A DNA stretch of 18,833 bases from Phoronis ovalis (Eukaryota; Phoronida; Phoronidae), in the NCBI GenBank assembly GCA_028565635.1, contig JAOXYB010017142.1, positions 1 to 18,833 of the forward strand, in the 5' to 3' direction. A program made the translations under genes and the position numbers. Below are positions 1 through 8,582 of this stretch, one piece after another. Position 1 is the first letter of the stretch. Each line of letters starts with the position of its first letter. The notes below the pieces were generated by a model. The model saw nothing but the letters and a program-made list of their open reading frames with translations. It was not told the origin of the DNA and did not search any database.

Positions 1-231
1 ATATGCATGTATTAGTCGGTGAGGCGCACCAGAGTTATAGCCGTCATTAAATGCGTTTTACTGTTTAAATTGTTCACAGTTTTCGAATTTCGCTTTCAAC
101 AATAAATAGTAATAACTTTACCTACAAATGTACAATATAGCTGCTATCGAATATGCAGTGTCCACTTTGGCAGCAGCGGTATAGAGCAATTTGGTGATAT
201 TTCGCTTTCATCAATTAATTCTGGTACCTAC

Positions 232-317
232 CCCTATTGCCTCAGCTATGCAAGATGCGCCGTTTAACCGAAAGTGATTCCAACTTAGGTCTAATGCTTC
301 TAAACTATCGTTATTTG
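232..317 (-). CDS. LRRC74: LRRC74-like coding exon 7 (LRR, last one visible)
   Basis: 86 bases: two bases complete Ala264, then 28 codons (residues 265-292). The acceptor is ATATTTTCAG and the donor GTAGGT at 231. It encodes NDSLEALDLSWNHFRLNGAS; the LDLSWNHF repeat is a family hallmark. The exon ends on a codon boundary. No further repeat-coding segment is visible between 231 and 1, so the next exon lies outside the window. Confidence 0.86.
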
Positions 318-3300
318 CTGAAAATATAAAAAAAACGTTCATGTGCTATATCAAATGGTATTTTAAAAATACAACAGTAATGTTGTCATGTCGTGAATGA
401 GGTGTTTCTTGCATCCTTCTAGCTACAATTCAAATTTGAGTCCCAAGATTTGAGTATACCATAAGAGAAACGTAACTGTTGAATAGAACGTAAAACATTT
501 CCTCTAATCTAACTCACCTATCGAATGCTTGAGTATCAGACCAGCTTCAGACGAGAATTCGTTGTGACTGAGATTTAACTCTAGGATATATCTATTTGTC
601 TGAAAAGATTACAGAAAAAATAGTTTATTGGAAGAACTATGAATAAAACGTTAACTCTAATATGCATATCATATCAAAACGATTGAATTATGGGATGAAA
701 GCTGTCCGGAAAACTATTATGGCAAGTTGTCAGTTGATGCCCTGCAATATTAAAAATTAACTATCTAAAAAGATATACTCACATCAATAATTTCAGCAAA
801 ATATATCGCATCACTGTCCTTGAATCCATTCCCTATATATAACAACGTACATAGTATTATTAAAAATATGGCATGCCTGTTCGCATGTTGACTTAGATGT
901 TATAACGATATATAGATGTTCTGATCTAAATCGTGCTGCATATTTGCATTGCTGTGACGTTAACTTCAACTGTTGCGACTATACATGCACTAAAAAGAGA
1001 CAACGCGACAAAGGATTGACTGAAACCAATCCAACACTCGATGGAACGTACCAGAAAGATCAACTTTTCGAAGAAATGTGTTGTCTTTCATAGCTTCTTT
1101 GAGGAATACAGCTCCATCACCTTTTAAACTATTATTGGAAAAATTCTGAAAGAAAAAAAGATTATATTCATTTTAAAAATGTTCATCCCTTATAAACCAC
1201 TTCCTGAATTATAGAGAGTCTTAAAAAAATACTACGGTGATACTGGTGAAAATGGGGCCAATTTGAAATGCAATTTTTTTTAATAAGAACATAGGAACCT
1301 TTTTGTTATTAAAGTTTTCCAACATTCGACAAAGCTAATATGGGATCAATGCATAATTCACACACTAGTATTTAAATAACTCGACATTTACACTGTCAAC
1401 AAATTTGGAAAATACAAATAAAAGTTTGCATGTCAATTAACATAGGTGAACAAAATTACAATGCATTGCATACGTGACTAATCAGCGAAAAATACATTTT
1501 TTTAAACCTCTCTATTGTGTAAGGACAAGACTTTGTGAACTGTTGCTAGAAATAGTGTCAACTTTTCTAAATTTAAAATTAGGTTTAGACACAAAAAGAT
1601 TACTAGCTTTTCTATACGTACAATGTCCGATAAATAGAAGTTTTCTTGAAGCAATTTTGCCATGTGTTTTGCTCCTGAACTTTCCATTCCATTATCTTCC
1701 AAATTCAACTTTGTTATTGATGCATTTACCTGGAAAATTAAGAATAACAAACTAAGATTCTATTGTCAAATAACGGGTGAAACAGCGCGCGCAGGAGAAA
1801 TGCCACGTGTTCTAGGATTCAATTCTACCAGATTCGATAAATTCTGATTTGGACTCCAACTGTGAGTAATAAAGAATATAGAAGCATAAAATTAAATTGT
1901 CTTATTAAGCTTTCTATAAGCCCTTCTGGATTTTTTTATATTATTATTTAATTATTTTAAAATTATTTTGATTAGTGTGATGCATTTTTGTTGCAAATAA
2001 AACAATTTTCTACAAAAAAAAAATCTTTACTTACTATCCAATATATGTCACTATCAAATATGCCGTCCAGAGGGGACGATGGTACCATATACATTGGATA
2101 GTGAAATCAGGCCTACCTAACCAGTGTAGACTCGAACCGTCAATACGCACTCGCGCACCTGTTTCCTACACTCGAACACTTTTTCCGGGTTTCGCACCGA
2201 AATTCTTGCTACTCGAACCATCGTTTCCGTAGCCTCGAACAGCAGGCCCGATCGAGTCTCCGGAAATCTGTTCGAGTTCCTGGCAACTTGTGCGAGTCTA
2301 CGGAAACGACGGTTCGAGTAGCAGGAATTTCGGTGCGAAACCTGAAAAAAGGTGCGAGTGGTAGGAAACAGATGCGCGAGTGCGTATTGACGGTTCGAGT
2401 CTACGCTGGTTAGGTAGGCCTGGAAATGTAGTTTTTTTTGTGAATTTTTTCATAGTTATCAAAAATCAAATCTTATTAACTATAAAAAAAATAAATCCTC
2501 AAGGACTTGTAACAAATCTAATTGTCATATTAACGTATGCGCTACCAAAATTTTCTAATGGGCAAGGCGCCGAATGTTTTGAAAATAAGTTTAACTGTTT
2601 GTTCTACAGTTGTTTAATTATGATAAATATCCGTTAGCTAAAATAATCGTATGGTATTACCTCCATTGATACTGATACTGCTCTAGTGCCTTTGGGTCCG
2701 AGGCTATGGTGCGCCATTTTTAAACTCTTGTCATCCATGTGGCGCTCAAAGTATGAAGCAGGAGTTGTGCCTATTTTTTTACAAACTTGTTTGTATAATT
2801 TTTTTCTTATATCTTCATCTGGTGATGGAGCTAAAACATAATTTATGCACGTATCAGGATGTGGGACTAGTAAAACTCCCAGGAGAAGAAATTTGCAAAA
2901 ATTACGAGGCCGTCGTCATCATCTTTATTTACATGTTCTCCTCTATAAGTTACATTAAATCTCCATAATAACTCAATATTTAGTTTTCTGTTTGGCGAAA
3001 CATATTTTTTTTAAATAGCTGATTGTTTGATCACTCACCTCTATCGCTTATTATATTTCAAATCTCCAAAACTTCTAAAAAAAATATTTTTCAGGCCCGT
3101 CAGATAGGGAGCGTTGGGTGCTAACGCACCCCCCTTTTGAAATGGGAGGACCATTAATGTAATGTTAACGCACCCCCCTTTTGAAACAGTAACGCATCCC
3201 CCTTTTCAAATAGTAACGTACCCCCCTTTTGAACTGACAGGAAAACACGCGCACCTCCCCGCACCCCCCCCCCCACTTTGAAAGAATTGTTTTATACGAT

Positions 3301-3966
3301 AGCACTTTTTGTGGGCGTATAGTGACAATAGGAGTGGAAATGGGCTTTTTTCTTTGCTTGTCAATTTTTTCTGTCAGCACGGAGACGTTTCATCGACCTT
3401 TTTCGATTACTGAACTGATACTTTCTGAAATCGGTAATTCCAAAAACACCACAAACGCACCCCCCCCCTTTTGAAAAAGTGTCTGACGGTCCTGTTTTTA
3501 AAAGTATTTAGACATTCAAAAGTCTCCTTATTTGAAACGGTTGGGCGCTTGAGGCGACTAAAAAGAAATACCAACGCATTTCTTTATGTTAAGTACGCGG
3601 ACTTCGAGAAAATAGTTTCTGTTTTTTTTTTCTGTTAATCGTTCGAATTAAATAGACCGTCGGTAATTGCAACATCTTACCAAAGTCCATCTCCAAATCT
3701 GTGTCATATTCTTCACTATCGCTTCCTTCGCCCGTTAAATTCAACTCTGTTATCAATACATTTCTTGCTACATTATTCGGTCTTGTTCTTCTCATACGGG
3801 CTACTTTCTGTCTAAGTGTTTCTTGGGTTGCCTCTTTACCTGACGAACGACTGTCATTACGACTAGCTGGAGTGCGCACGAAACGAGACCTTGCTGATTG
3901 TGAAGGTAAAGGGGTCTTAGTCGGGGAACGATATGGTGATTCGTTTGCTTCTATTATAGGTTCCAT
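232..3966 (-). CDS. LRRC74: LRRC74-type leucine-rich-repeat protein, N-terminal 292 residues, continues off the left edge
   Basis: Seven coding exons join in frame: 3966-3681, 2830-2661, 1729-1622, 1145-1052, 832-783, 599-518 and 317-232. Residues 1-95 are a basic, Ser/Arg/Pro-rich disordered leader ending in an acidic stretch (GSDSEEYDTDLEMDF). Residues 97-131 carry the family signature before the repeats (CKKIGTTPASYFERHM). From residue 132 on there are ribonuclease-inhibitor-type repeats (LxxLxLxxN). Their matching positions fall at 132, 160, 188, 216, 244 and 272, an exact 28-residue period kept across exon junctions. The last visible repeat has LDLSWNHF, typical of LRRC74A/B. The ATG at 3966 has a good context (A at -3, G at +4), and the same frame is closed by two TGA codons upstream without another ATG. 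Vertebrate LRRC74A/B are about 390-490 residues, so roughly a third is missing beyond base 1. Such solenoids are protein-binding scaffolds; the specific partner is unknown. Family call strong; A versus B undecided. Confidence 0.85.
518..599 (-). CDS. LRRC74: LRRC74-like coding exon 6 (LRR)
   Basis: 82 bases, 27 codons plus one base (residues 237-263). The acceptor is CTTTTCAG and the donor GTGAGT at 517. It encodes TNRYILELNLSHNEFSSEAG, a canonical LRR with its conserved Asn, followed by the helical half. Confidence 0.87.
783..832 (-). CDS. LRRC74: LRRC74-like coding exon 5 (short LRR exon)
   Basis: A 50-base exon: two bases complete Gly220, then 16 codons (residues 221-236, NGFKDSDAIYFAEIID). 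The acceptor is TATATATAG before 832 and the donor GTGAGT at 782. I found it by asking what must lie between exon 4, which ends after one base of a codon, and exon 6, which begins on a codon boundary. Length and phase fit exactly, and the content supplies the missing half of a repeat. Confidence 0.85.
1052..1145 (-). CDS. LRRC74: LRRC74-like coding exon 4 (LRR)
   Basis: 94 bases, 31 codons plus one base (residues 189-219). The acceptor is a long pyrimidine tract ending TTTCAG and the donor GTACGT at 1051. It encodes NFSNNSLKGDGAVFL and LRKVDLSG. It completes the repeat begun in exon 3 and starts the next one in the same 28-residue register. Confidence 0.87.
1622..1729 (-). CDS. LRRC74: LRRC74-like coding exon 3 (LRR)
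   Basis: 108 bases, 36 codons (residues 153-188), phase 0 at both ends. The acceptor is TTTTCCAG and the donor GTACGT at 1621. It encodes ITKLNLEDNGMESSGAKHMA, a canonical ribonuclease-inhibitor-type repeat with the usual Gly-Ala-(x)2-(M/L)A helix start, and then the first strand of the next repeat (LSDI). Confidence 0.87.
2033..2102. repeat. 70-base inverted repeat next to the foldback element
   Basis: ACTATCCAATATATG (2033-2047) is the imperfect reverse complement of CATATACATTGGATAGT (2086-2102). An inner CGTCC...GGACG pair lies at 2064-2068 and 2074-2078. It could be a separate small palindromic element beside which the larger one inserted. Confidence 0.55.
2108..2422. mobile_element. 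Long inverted-repeat (foldback) element with GAAAT duplication, in LRRC74-like intron 2
   Basis: Arms 2108-2232 and 2298-2422 (125 bases each) are inverted copies, about 90% identical by eye, with a 65-base centre that pairs again in part (2234-2242 with 2268-2276). The ends are CAGGCCTACCTAACCAG and its complement. GAAAT is repeated immediately outside (2103-2107 and 2423-2427), as expected of a transposition footprint. There is no coding capacity. CAGG termini with a 5-base duplication suggest a hAT-type MITE; the superfamily is inferred. Confidence 0.75.
2661..2830 (-). CDS. LRRC74: LRRC74-like coding exon 2
   Basis: 170 bases: two bases complete the split Ala codon 96, then 56 codons follow (residues 97-152). 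The acceptor is TTTTAG before 2830 and the donor is GTAATA at 2660. It encodes KLYKQVCKKIGTTPASYFER and then LKMAHHSLGPKG, the conserved entry to the LRR domain and its first degenerate repeat. The exon is too short and has no ATG near its start, so no simple open-frame search reports it. The match to the LRRC74 signature is the strongest family evidence in the window. Confidence 0.88.
3092..3494. mobile_element. Non-autonomous hAT-like element with C-rich tandem repeats, in LRRC74-like intron 1
   Basis: The 13-base termini CAGGCCCGTCAGA (3092-3104) and TCTGACGGTCCTG (3482-3494) are inverted repeats matching at 12 of 13 bases. TTTTT flanks both sides, a possible 5-base target duplication that is weak because of the low complexity. 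CAGG...CCTG ends are typical of hAT transposons. The interior holds several copies of TAACGCACCCCCCTTTTGAA and an 11-base C run at 3264-3274. It has no transposase, so it would need one supplied from elsewhere. Confidence 0.65.
3122..3234. repeat. C-rich minisatellite inside the intron 1 element
   Basis: Copies of a TAACGCACCCCCCTTTTGAA-like unit start at 3122, 3166, 3190 and 3214. The last three are spaced exactly 24 bases apart. A degenerate copy follows near 3261-3279, and another (AACGCACCCCCCCCC) lies at about 3454-3476, just inside the right terminus. The short translated frame on the opposite strand here (3165-3380) is repeat translation, not a gene. Confidence 0.75.
3681..3966 (-). 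CDS. LRRC74: LRRC74-like coding exon 1 (start codon)
   Basis: The exon encodes residues 1-95 plus the first base of codon 96 and ends at a GTAAGA donor (3680). The protein starts MEPIIEANESPYRSPTKTPL and is rich in Ser, Arg and Pro, so it is probably disordered. It ends in an acidic segment like that found just before the repeat domain in LRRC74 proteins. The frame happens to stay open past the donor to 3589, but that extension is intron. An opposite-strand open frame at 3701-4081 is a shadow of this exon. Confidence 0.85.
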
Positions 3967-4309
3967 TCTGCAGACTAGTCTAATCCAAAAGAAAGATTTA
4001 TTATATTCGCCGTGGAAATCGGGATTTAATGATACATATACTCCATCTAGTCTCGTCAGATCTCATCACCGGGACATCTAGTAAAATCTACAATACAGAA
4101 GCAGCGTTAAAGGCGCGTTAAATATAGCAAATGGACCTGGAGCACATGAAAATACAATTAAAACGGGTGGGTAGGGCCCGGGGTAGAAACAGTTAGAAAC
4201 AAGTAAAAGTTGTCAGGTTTAGATATATAACTTTTACTATATATCCAGACGCGATATATGTGGATTTCGTGTATTTATTTATTACAAATATCAAACGTTT
4301 AAACTTACC
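3967..4309 (-). other. Probable 5' UTR intron and end of a non-coding first exon of the LRRC74-like gene
   Basis: On the minus strand a consensus donor (GAG|GTAAGT) has its exon end at 4309. Nearer the start codon, a pyrimidine-rich tract (TCTTTCTTTTGGATTAG, about 3998-3979) gives an acceptor about a dozen bases before the ATG at 3966. A TATA-like TATATAT lies on the minus strand near 4397-4391, about 80-90 bases upstream of the donor. This suggests a short untranslated exon transcribed from near 4360. The donor is seen directly; its use is inferred. Confidence 0.4.
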
Positions 4310-4740
4310 TCCAGACTTTTTACATATTCTGGTTCAATACGGTAAACACACACGACTTATCCGAATATCCACACCATGTAGAACCTGGGATATATAGAAC
4401 TAAGCAACATACATGTTCGTGAAAGTATATTAAGCTGGATTACCAGTAGAATATCCTTTATGTAACCACTGAGAACTGTTTCGTTGAACCATGTTAAGTA
4501 GATATCTTTGTAAATTTACCTATAAAACTATAATAACTATAAAAAAATGTTATACATTTATATCGAGTTGAAGGCATTCACAATTCTGCATTAGATTAAA
4601 TCTTTTTATTGTAAGAAATCAGACGTTATGAGAGAATTCTTTATTCGTTGTGACTGGCAGCAATCATAGTTTATCGGGGGGTCACTCCCAGTGAAAAATG
4701 AATAACTAAAGAGCAAACTGTATATTGCATTTATAACTGG

Positions 4741-4760
4741 CACAAAAGTTAACTTTTGTG
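4741..4760. repeat. Perfect 20-base palindrome
   Basis: CACAAAAGTTAACTTTTGTG is its own reverse complement over all 20 bases. Pairing stops immediately outside. It may be a dimeric factor site or chance; its function is unknown. Confidence 0.5.
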
Positions 4761-7040
4761 TAATATGTATCAGTTTCAAATGAACAAATGGTCAGACACA
4801 ATGCTGGATTGTAAAACGTGTATTTTTTCTTTTGAAAAAATGTTTACGAAGAATAAAGTCTAGCAAATTCTTATTCGTTACAGCTGACAAGCCGCTGTAT
4901 TTCCCCATAGAAATCTCAGATTTTTGGCTTATGGTTCTCTGCTATAGTCTTATATAACTTTTCTCCCCTAAACCTCGTTATTGTAATTGTTAGAAAATAA
5001 TTGTGAACCCTGCTTAAAGTAGCCCCCGAGACACGGATTAGAAAAATACCAATAAACTCATTAAATTTTGATAATACCACATTGTATAACAACTCTTTTT
5101 CCCGTTGTGCAAGCGTATGTGTATTACATGAGTAACTAAGGCTATGACAAAAGCTCAGTTTATCGTTTTTCAAAAGAATTATTATATTGTTTAATGATAT
5201 TATAATGCCGTATCAAAAGTTAATCAAACGTAGTTTCCTGTATGTAAATATCTTTTCATTAAAAATCTTATACAAATATTATAAACAAATTAGCTGTTGA
5301 AATATATATCAACATGTATTAAATATGAAAGGAATCGTAACATTTTAAAGTGTAAGATATTAGCACTTCTTTCCTACAAAGCTTTTTCCAGGTAATGCGC
5401 TTTTCTACTTACATCTCAGAGTATAATTAAATGAAGCAAAGCCAATTTAGAGGAATATTTCTAACTATGGAGCTTACGTTGATTCAAGCAAAACCATAAA
5501 TCAAAATCAAAATCAACGAAACTGCATCATAACAAGTATTGAAAATTCTTGCTTATTTTCACCTCAGTTGTTTTATTTGTTCCGATAACAGAATACTGAA
5601 TTAGGATATTTGAACTATGGCGACATAGCACAACTTCCCTGGTAGTTTTAGTAAAAATGAAGGTGTAAGCATAGTGTAATAAGTTTTAAAAGGCAACGCA
5701 TCTTTGACAAGATGTAAATGACAACAGGTACACGGACACCTGTGAACCTGCTACTGGGGGCCTACTACGACAAACACATCAAAGCGAGAACTGTGGGGCG
5801 CCATTTGGTGGATACAGAACGAGACACCTCTTATCAGATAAAAGTTCAGCGATTTCATTGACTTAGACCGTCACGAAATGGGAGTTTAACATAAACAGAA
5901 TTGTTTATCACAAACATATTAACTTAGTGTCATAAAGGTATGTTATTGCGTTATGTGTTTTAATATTAGTTGTAATATCGTTAAACCGCATGGTTTGAAT
6001 AATTTGAAGAACGAATATAGATCTACAACTATACACAGTCGCAACACGAATTTCAATTCGTTTTACAGGAAACGTAAGCTTTTATAACAAAGTGTGTAGT
6101 CTAACATCACAAAACCAAAAGTATTTTCGTCGCTTTTCCTGTGTGGAAGAAAGTGTAGTGTTTTGTTTTACTATCTGATGCGATTTTTATTGATATATTT
6201 GCTTTGACGATTACATGCTTAAATTAATTAATTATTTTTTGCCAACTGTAGATACGCTTTAACTGAAATTAATATACCAAAAAAATAAATATTCCAGAAC
6301 CACATTGTAAATACGCTGAAGCACTTAAATGCACAATATTAAAATTCTTGAGATCTTTGAGCTTATATAGGCTTGTGTTTTGTTTTCTCAGATCAGGGAA
6401 TACAACATCATAGATTACAAGTATGTTCATAGATGGCGATCTACTATATATTGATCTACTATATATATTCTCTATTCAACAAATACTTATGTTGCTTGAG
6501 TAAATTTCACATAAATACTTCTATTATTATAGAGTATAATAATCCATTTCGAAAATCCAGTTCAGACAAACAAGCTACGTGTATAACTCAGATAGTCGAG
6601 TTTATTATAAAAAGGTTATTTAGGTCAGATAAATGCATATATATATATATTCAATCGACAGTGACATCTTTTAGATGCTGCTATGTATACATTCAGGTAA
6701 GTACATTATATATAATCTTACCTAAAATTAATAAAGATCAAAAACTATGTTTAACTAAACTTTTTTTATAACGACTTATATGACTATAAAGGTCTAATTG
6801 AATGTTTGGACATTTATTACATGATATCTTGAGAACCCAGACGATAAGATTTAAATAAACAACAAGATGTGAATGTTATAAACTGTGCGATATGGTGTAC
6901 AATACTGTTACCACTTAGTCTGGGCAAATAACTTGGTATCACCAGCCTATTGTGTGATATGTGAGACAGACATTTACAGGAGGTTTCCGAGTTATGCTCT
7001 TCCGTATATGTACAAAATACTGGTTTGTGATGTGGTAAAA

Positions 7041-7048
7041 TGACGTCA
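7041..7048. promoter_or_regulatory. CRE-like octamer
   Basis: TGACGTCA is the full palindromic consensus recognised by CREB/ATF bZIP factors. It lies about 1.5 kb upstream of the plus-strand start codon at 8508. One such octamer by chance in a window this size is not very unlikely (expected about 0.3), so use as an enhancer site is speculative. Confidence 0.25.
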
Positions 7049-7486
7049 GAAAAATCTGTGGACAATCTGCTTTTTTGATTATCTGAAATGATTATGTAAC
7101 CGATGTAACGGGCGAGATATTTTAATTCGGTACGCCTCTACTAAACAGCACTGGAAAGACACTGTAATACTACATACTAGGTACACATCTAAACCAATTA
7201 CGTCCTGATATGTGCAAAGTAGAAATCCGAGAGACATTAATGCTATAATCCCTAAGTAACAATAGGATAATCCCTAGAGAGAAATGTAACCGACTGGATT
7301 TAAAGGAATACATTTTACTTGATTTCAATATTCAAACGAGAAGCAAGTTTAAACTATAACATTTAATTTGAATCACAAAGTACATATTTATTTTGTAAAG
7401 AATAGATTATATAGCGTGGTTCGTGACAATATTTGTGCACGCATCATAACGCTTGAAATTTGCCTTCTATTGAACTGTATATTTAT

Positions 7487-7516
7487 ATAGATGTATGCTT
7501 ATAAGCAAACATCTAT
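7487..7516. repeat. 30-base near-perfect palindrome
   Basis: Centred on GCTTATAAGC (7496-7505) with AGATGT / ACATCT arms outside it, it pairs over 30 bases with a single mismatched pair. No function recognised. Confidence 0.45.
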
Positions 7517-8507
7517 CAGTCTAATTCATTTGTAAACAAATAAATACAAGCTCGGATTGTAGATTCACAAAAAGGTCGAAAAATCTACAAACAATTTGAA
7601 AATTGATTGATTTTGCTAATTTCCAAGTTTTATCACTTTATAAGTATCAGCGTTGAGATGTTTTGTAATTGTGTTTTGAAGGCAACGATTAGGGAAAATA
7701 AATTATAATCTGACAATCCATGTTTATAAATATATGCTGTTGGTGAACTTATTAGATGGCAATCACACGGAAATTAACCCTTGTGACTATATCTGGGAAC
7801 CTCATAGGCTCTGTTCAAATATACCTGAATATTTAGTAGGCTATGGACCAGTAACTTCTCCGCAACAAATATTAGAGATTACGCACATTTTATTCTCAAT
7901 TACATGTACTTCAGAGTATTTAAATAACTGAGTACTGATGTGCACGAGCCGTTCTATCTACTTTTCAGGTGGTAATTCAAAAAGGCGGTTCAGTATGTTG
8001 GAACATTTGAGACACAAGTTGAAAAATGAGGGGATTTGACATTATATTTCGATTACTGTTTAACAAAATTTTTTGCTGTTGTTAATAATCTTATTTTTAG
8101 TGTAGACACGTCATATTAATACTAAGCTCCAGGTTTTAGTTGCTATGCACATATTTCACCTAGTTTAGACAGTTTCCAGGTAATATACTATATGTGTATG
8201 GGTGATTTTATAACACCTCTAGTCAGCCTTGCCTGTTAATTGCTAATGTCGCACATCGATTTAGTACACATTTAGAATATGCAACCATGCACAGGGCAAT
8301 CACCCATTGAACGGCGTTTTAGCCCTCATTATTTTGGTTTACCATTTTGTAGGAAACAAATTGTCTTTACAACAGAAGATAGCCCCGAGGATAGCCATCA
8401 GCCATAATAATACACCCGTGCAATCTAGGGTTGTCAGAAGATAAATCCTGGCGTGGTTTAAATAAATGAACTGAAAGGAATAAAACATTTAATTGTCAGA
8501 AAGCGAG

Positions 8508-8582
8508 ATGAGTTACAGAACACACTTTTGCTGTGGTTGTAGTATGCGACATGGTGCTATGTTTGTAGCCATCTATACACTG
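8508..8582 (+). CDS. Tetraspan gene coding exon 1
   Basis: 25 codons (MSYRTHFCCGCSMRHGAMFV, then AIYTL) ending at GTAATT (8583). It carries the Cys cluster and the first half of helix 1, which exon 2 continues in phase 0. TTTAATTGTCAG just before (to 8499) could be an acceptor from an untranslated exon. Confidence 0.78.

Larger units (their letters stand above)
4310..8507. other. Intergenic region between divergent genes; no gene supported
   Basis: AT-rich sequence with scattered short open frames that lack splice-consistent partners, domain motifs or protein-like composition. Structures seen are a perfect 20-base palindrome (4741-4760), a duplicated GATCTACTATATAT motif (about 6439-6467), an AT microsatellite (about 6637-6650), a CRE-like octamer (7041-7048), a 30-base near-palindrome (7487-7516) and a 10-base inverted repeat (8198-8207 with 8298-8307). 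A GC-richer patch at about 5740-5870 could mark the promoter or a non-coding exon of the plus-strand gene starting at 8508. Confidence 0.5.

Noticed and set aside
120-231. A further LRR exon near the left edge
   Set aside because: No frame on the minus strand after exon 7 encodes the expected LxxLxLxxN repeat; a TTTGTAG acceptor near 121 leads only to a short unrelated frame that stops.
1474-1847. Plus-strand open frames over LRRC74-like exon 3
   Set aside because: Shadows of the minus-strand LRR exon, which has the repeat signature and the splice sites.
3092-3494. Classical hAT element with 8-base target duplication
   Set aside because: The eight bases on each side (ATATTTTT and TTTTTAAA) do not match; only TTTTT is shared, so only a 5-base duplication can be claimed.
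3701-4081. 126-codon plus-strand open frame
   Set aside because: Antisense shadow of LRRC74-like exon 1, whose minus-strand frame leads into a phase-matched exon 2.
4916-5173. 85-codon minus-strand open frame
   Set aside because: No domain, no splice partners, composition like random AT-rich sequence.
6433-6771. 112-codon plus-strand open frame with a consensus donor inside it
   Set aside because: Low-complexity Ile/Tyr-rich translation of AT-rich and microsatellite sequence. The donor is noted only as a possible untranslated-exon end.
6817-7065. 82-codon minus-strand open frame rich in His and Ser
   Set aside because: No recognisable family and no flanking exons; probably chance.
7734-7931. 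65-codon plus-strand open frame, followed by a CAG acceptor and a second open stretch to about 8040
   Set aside because: No recognisable motif, no matching splice donor in the first frame, and no family resemblance. Open frames of this size arise by chance in 18 kb.
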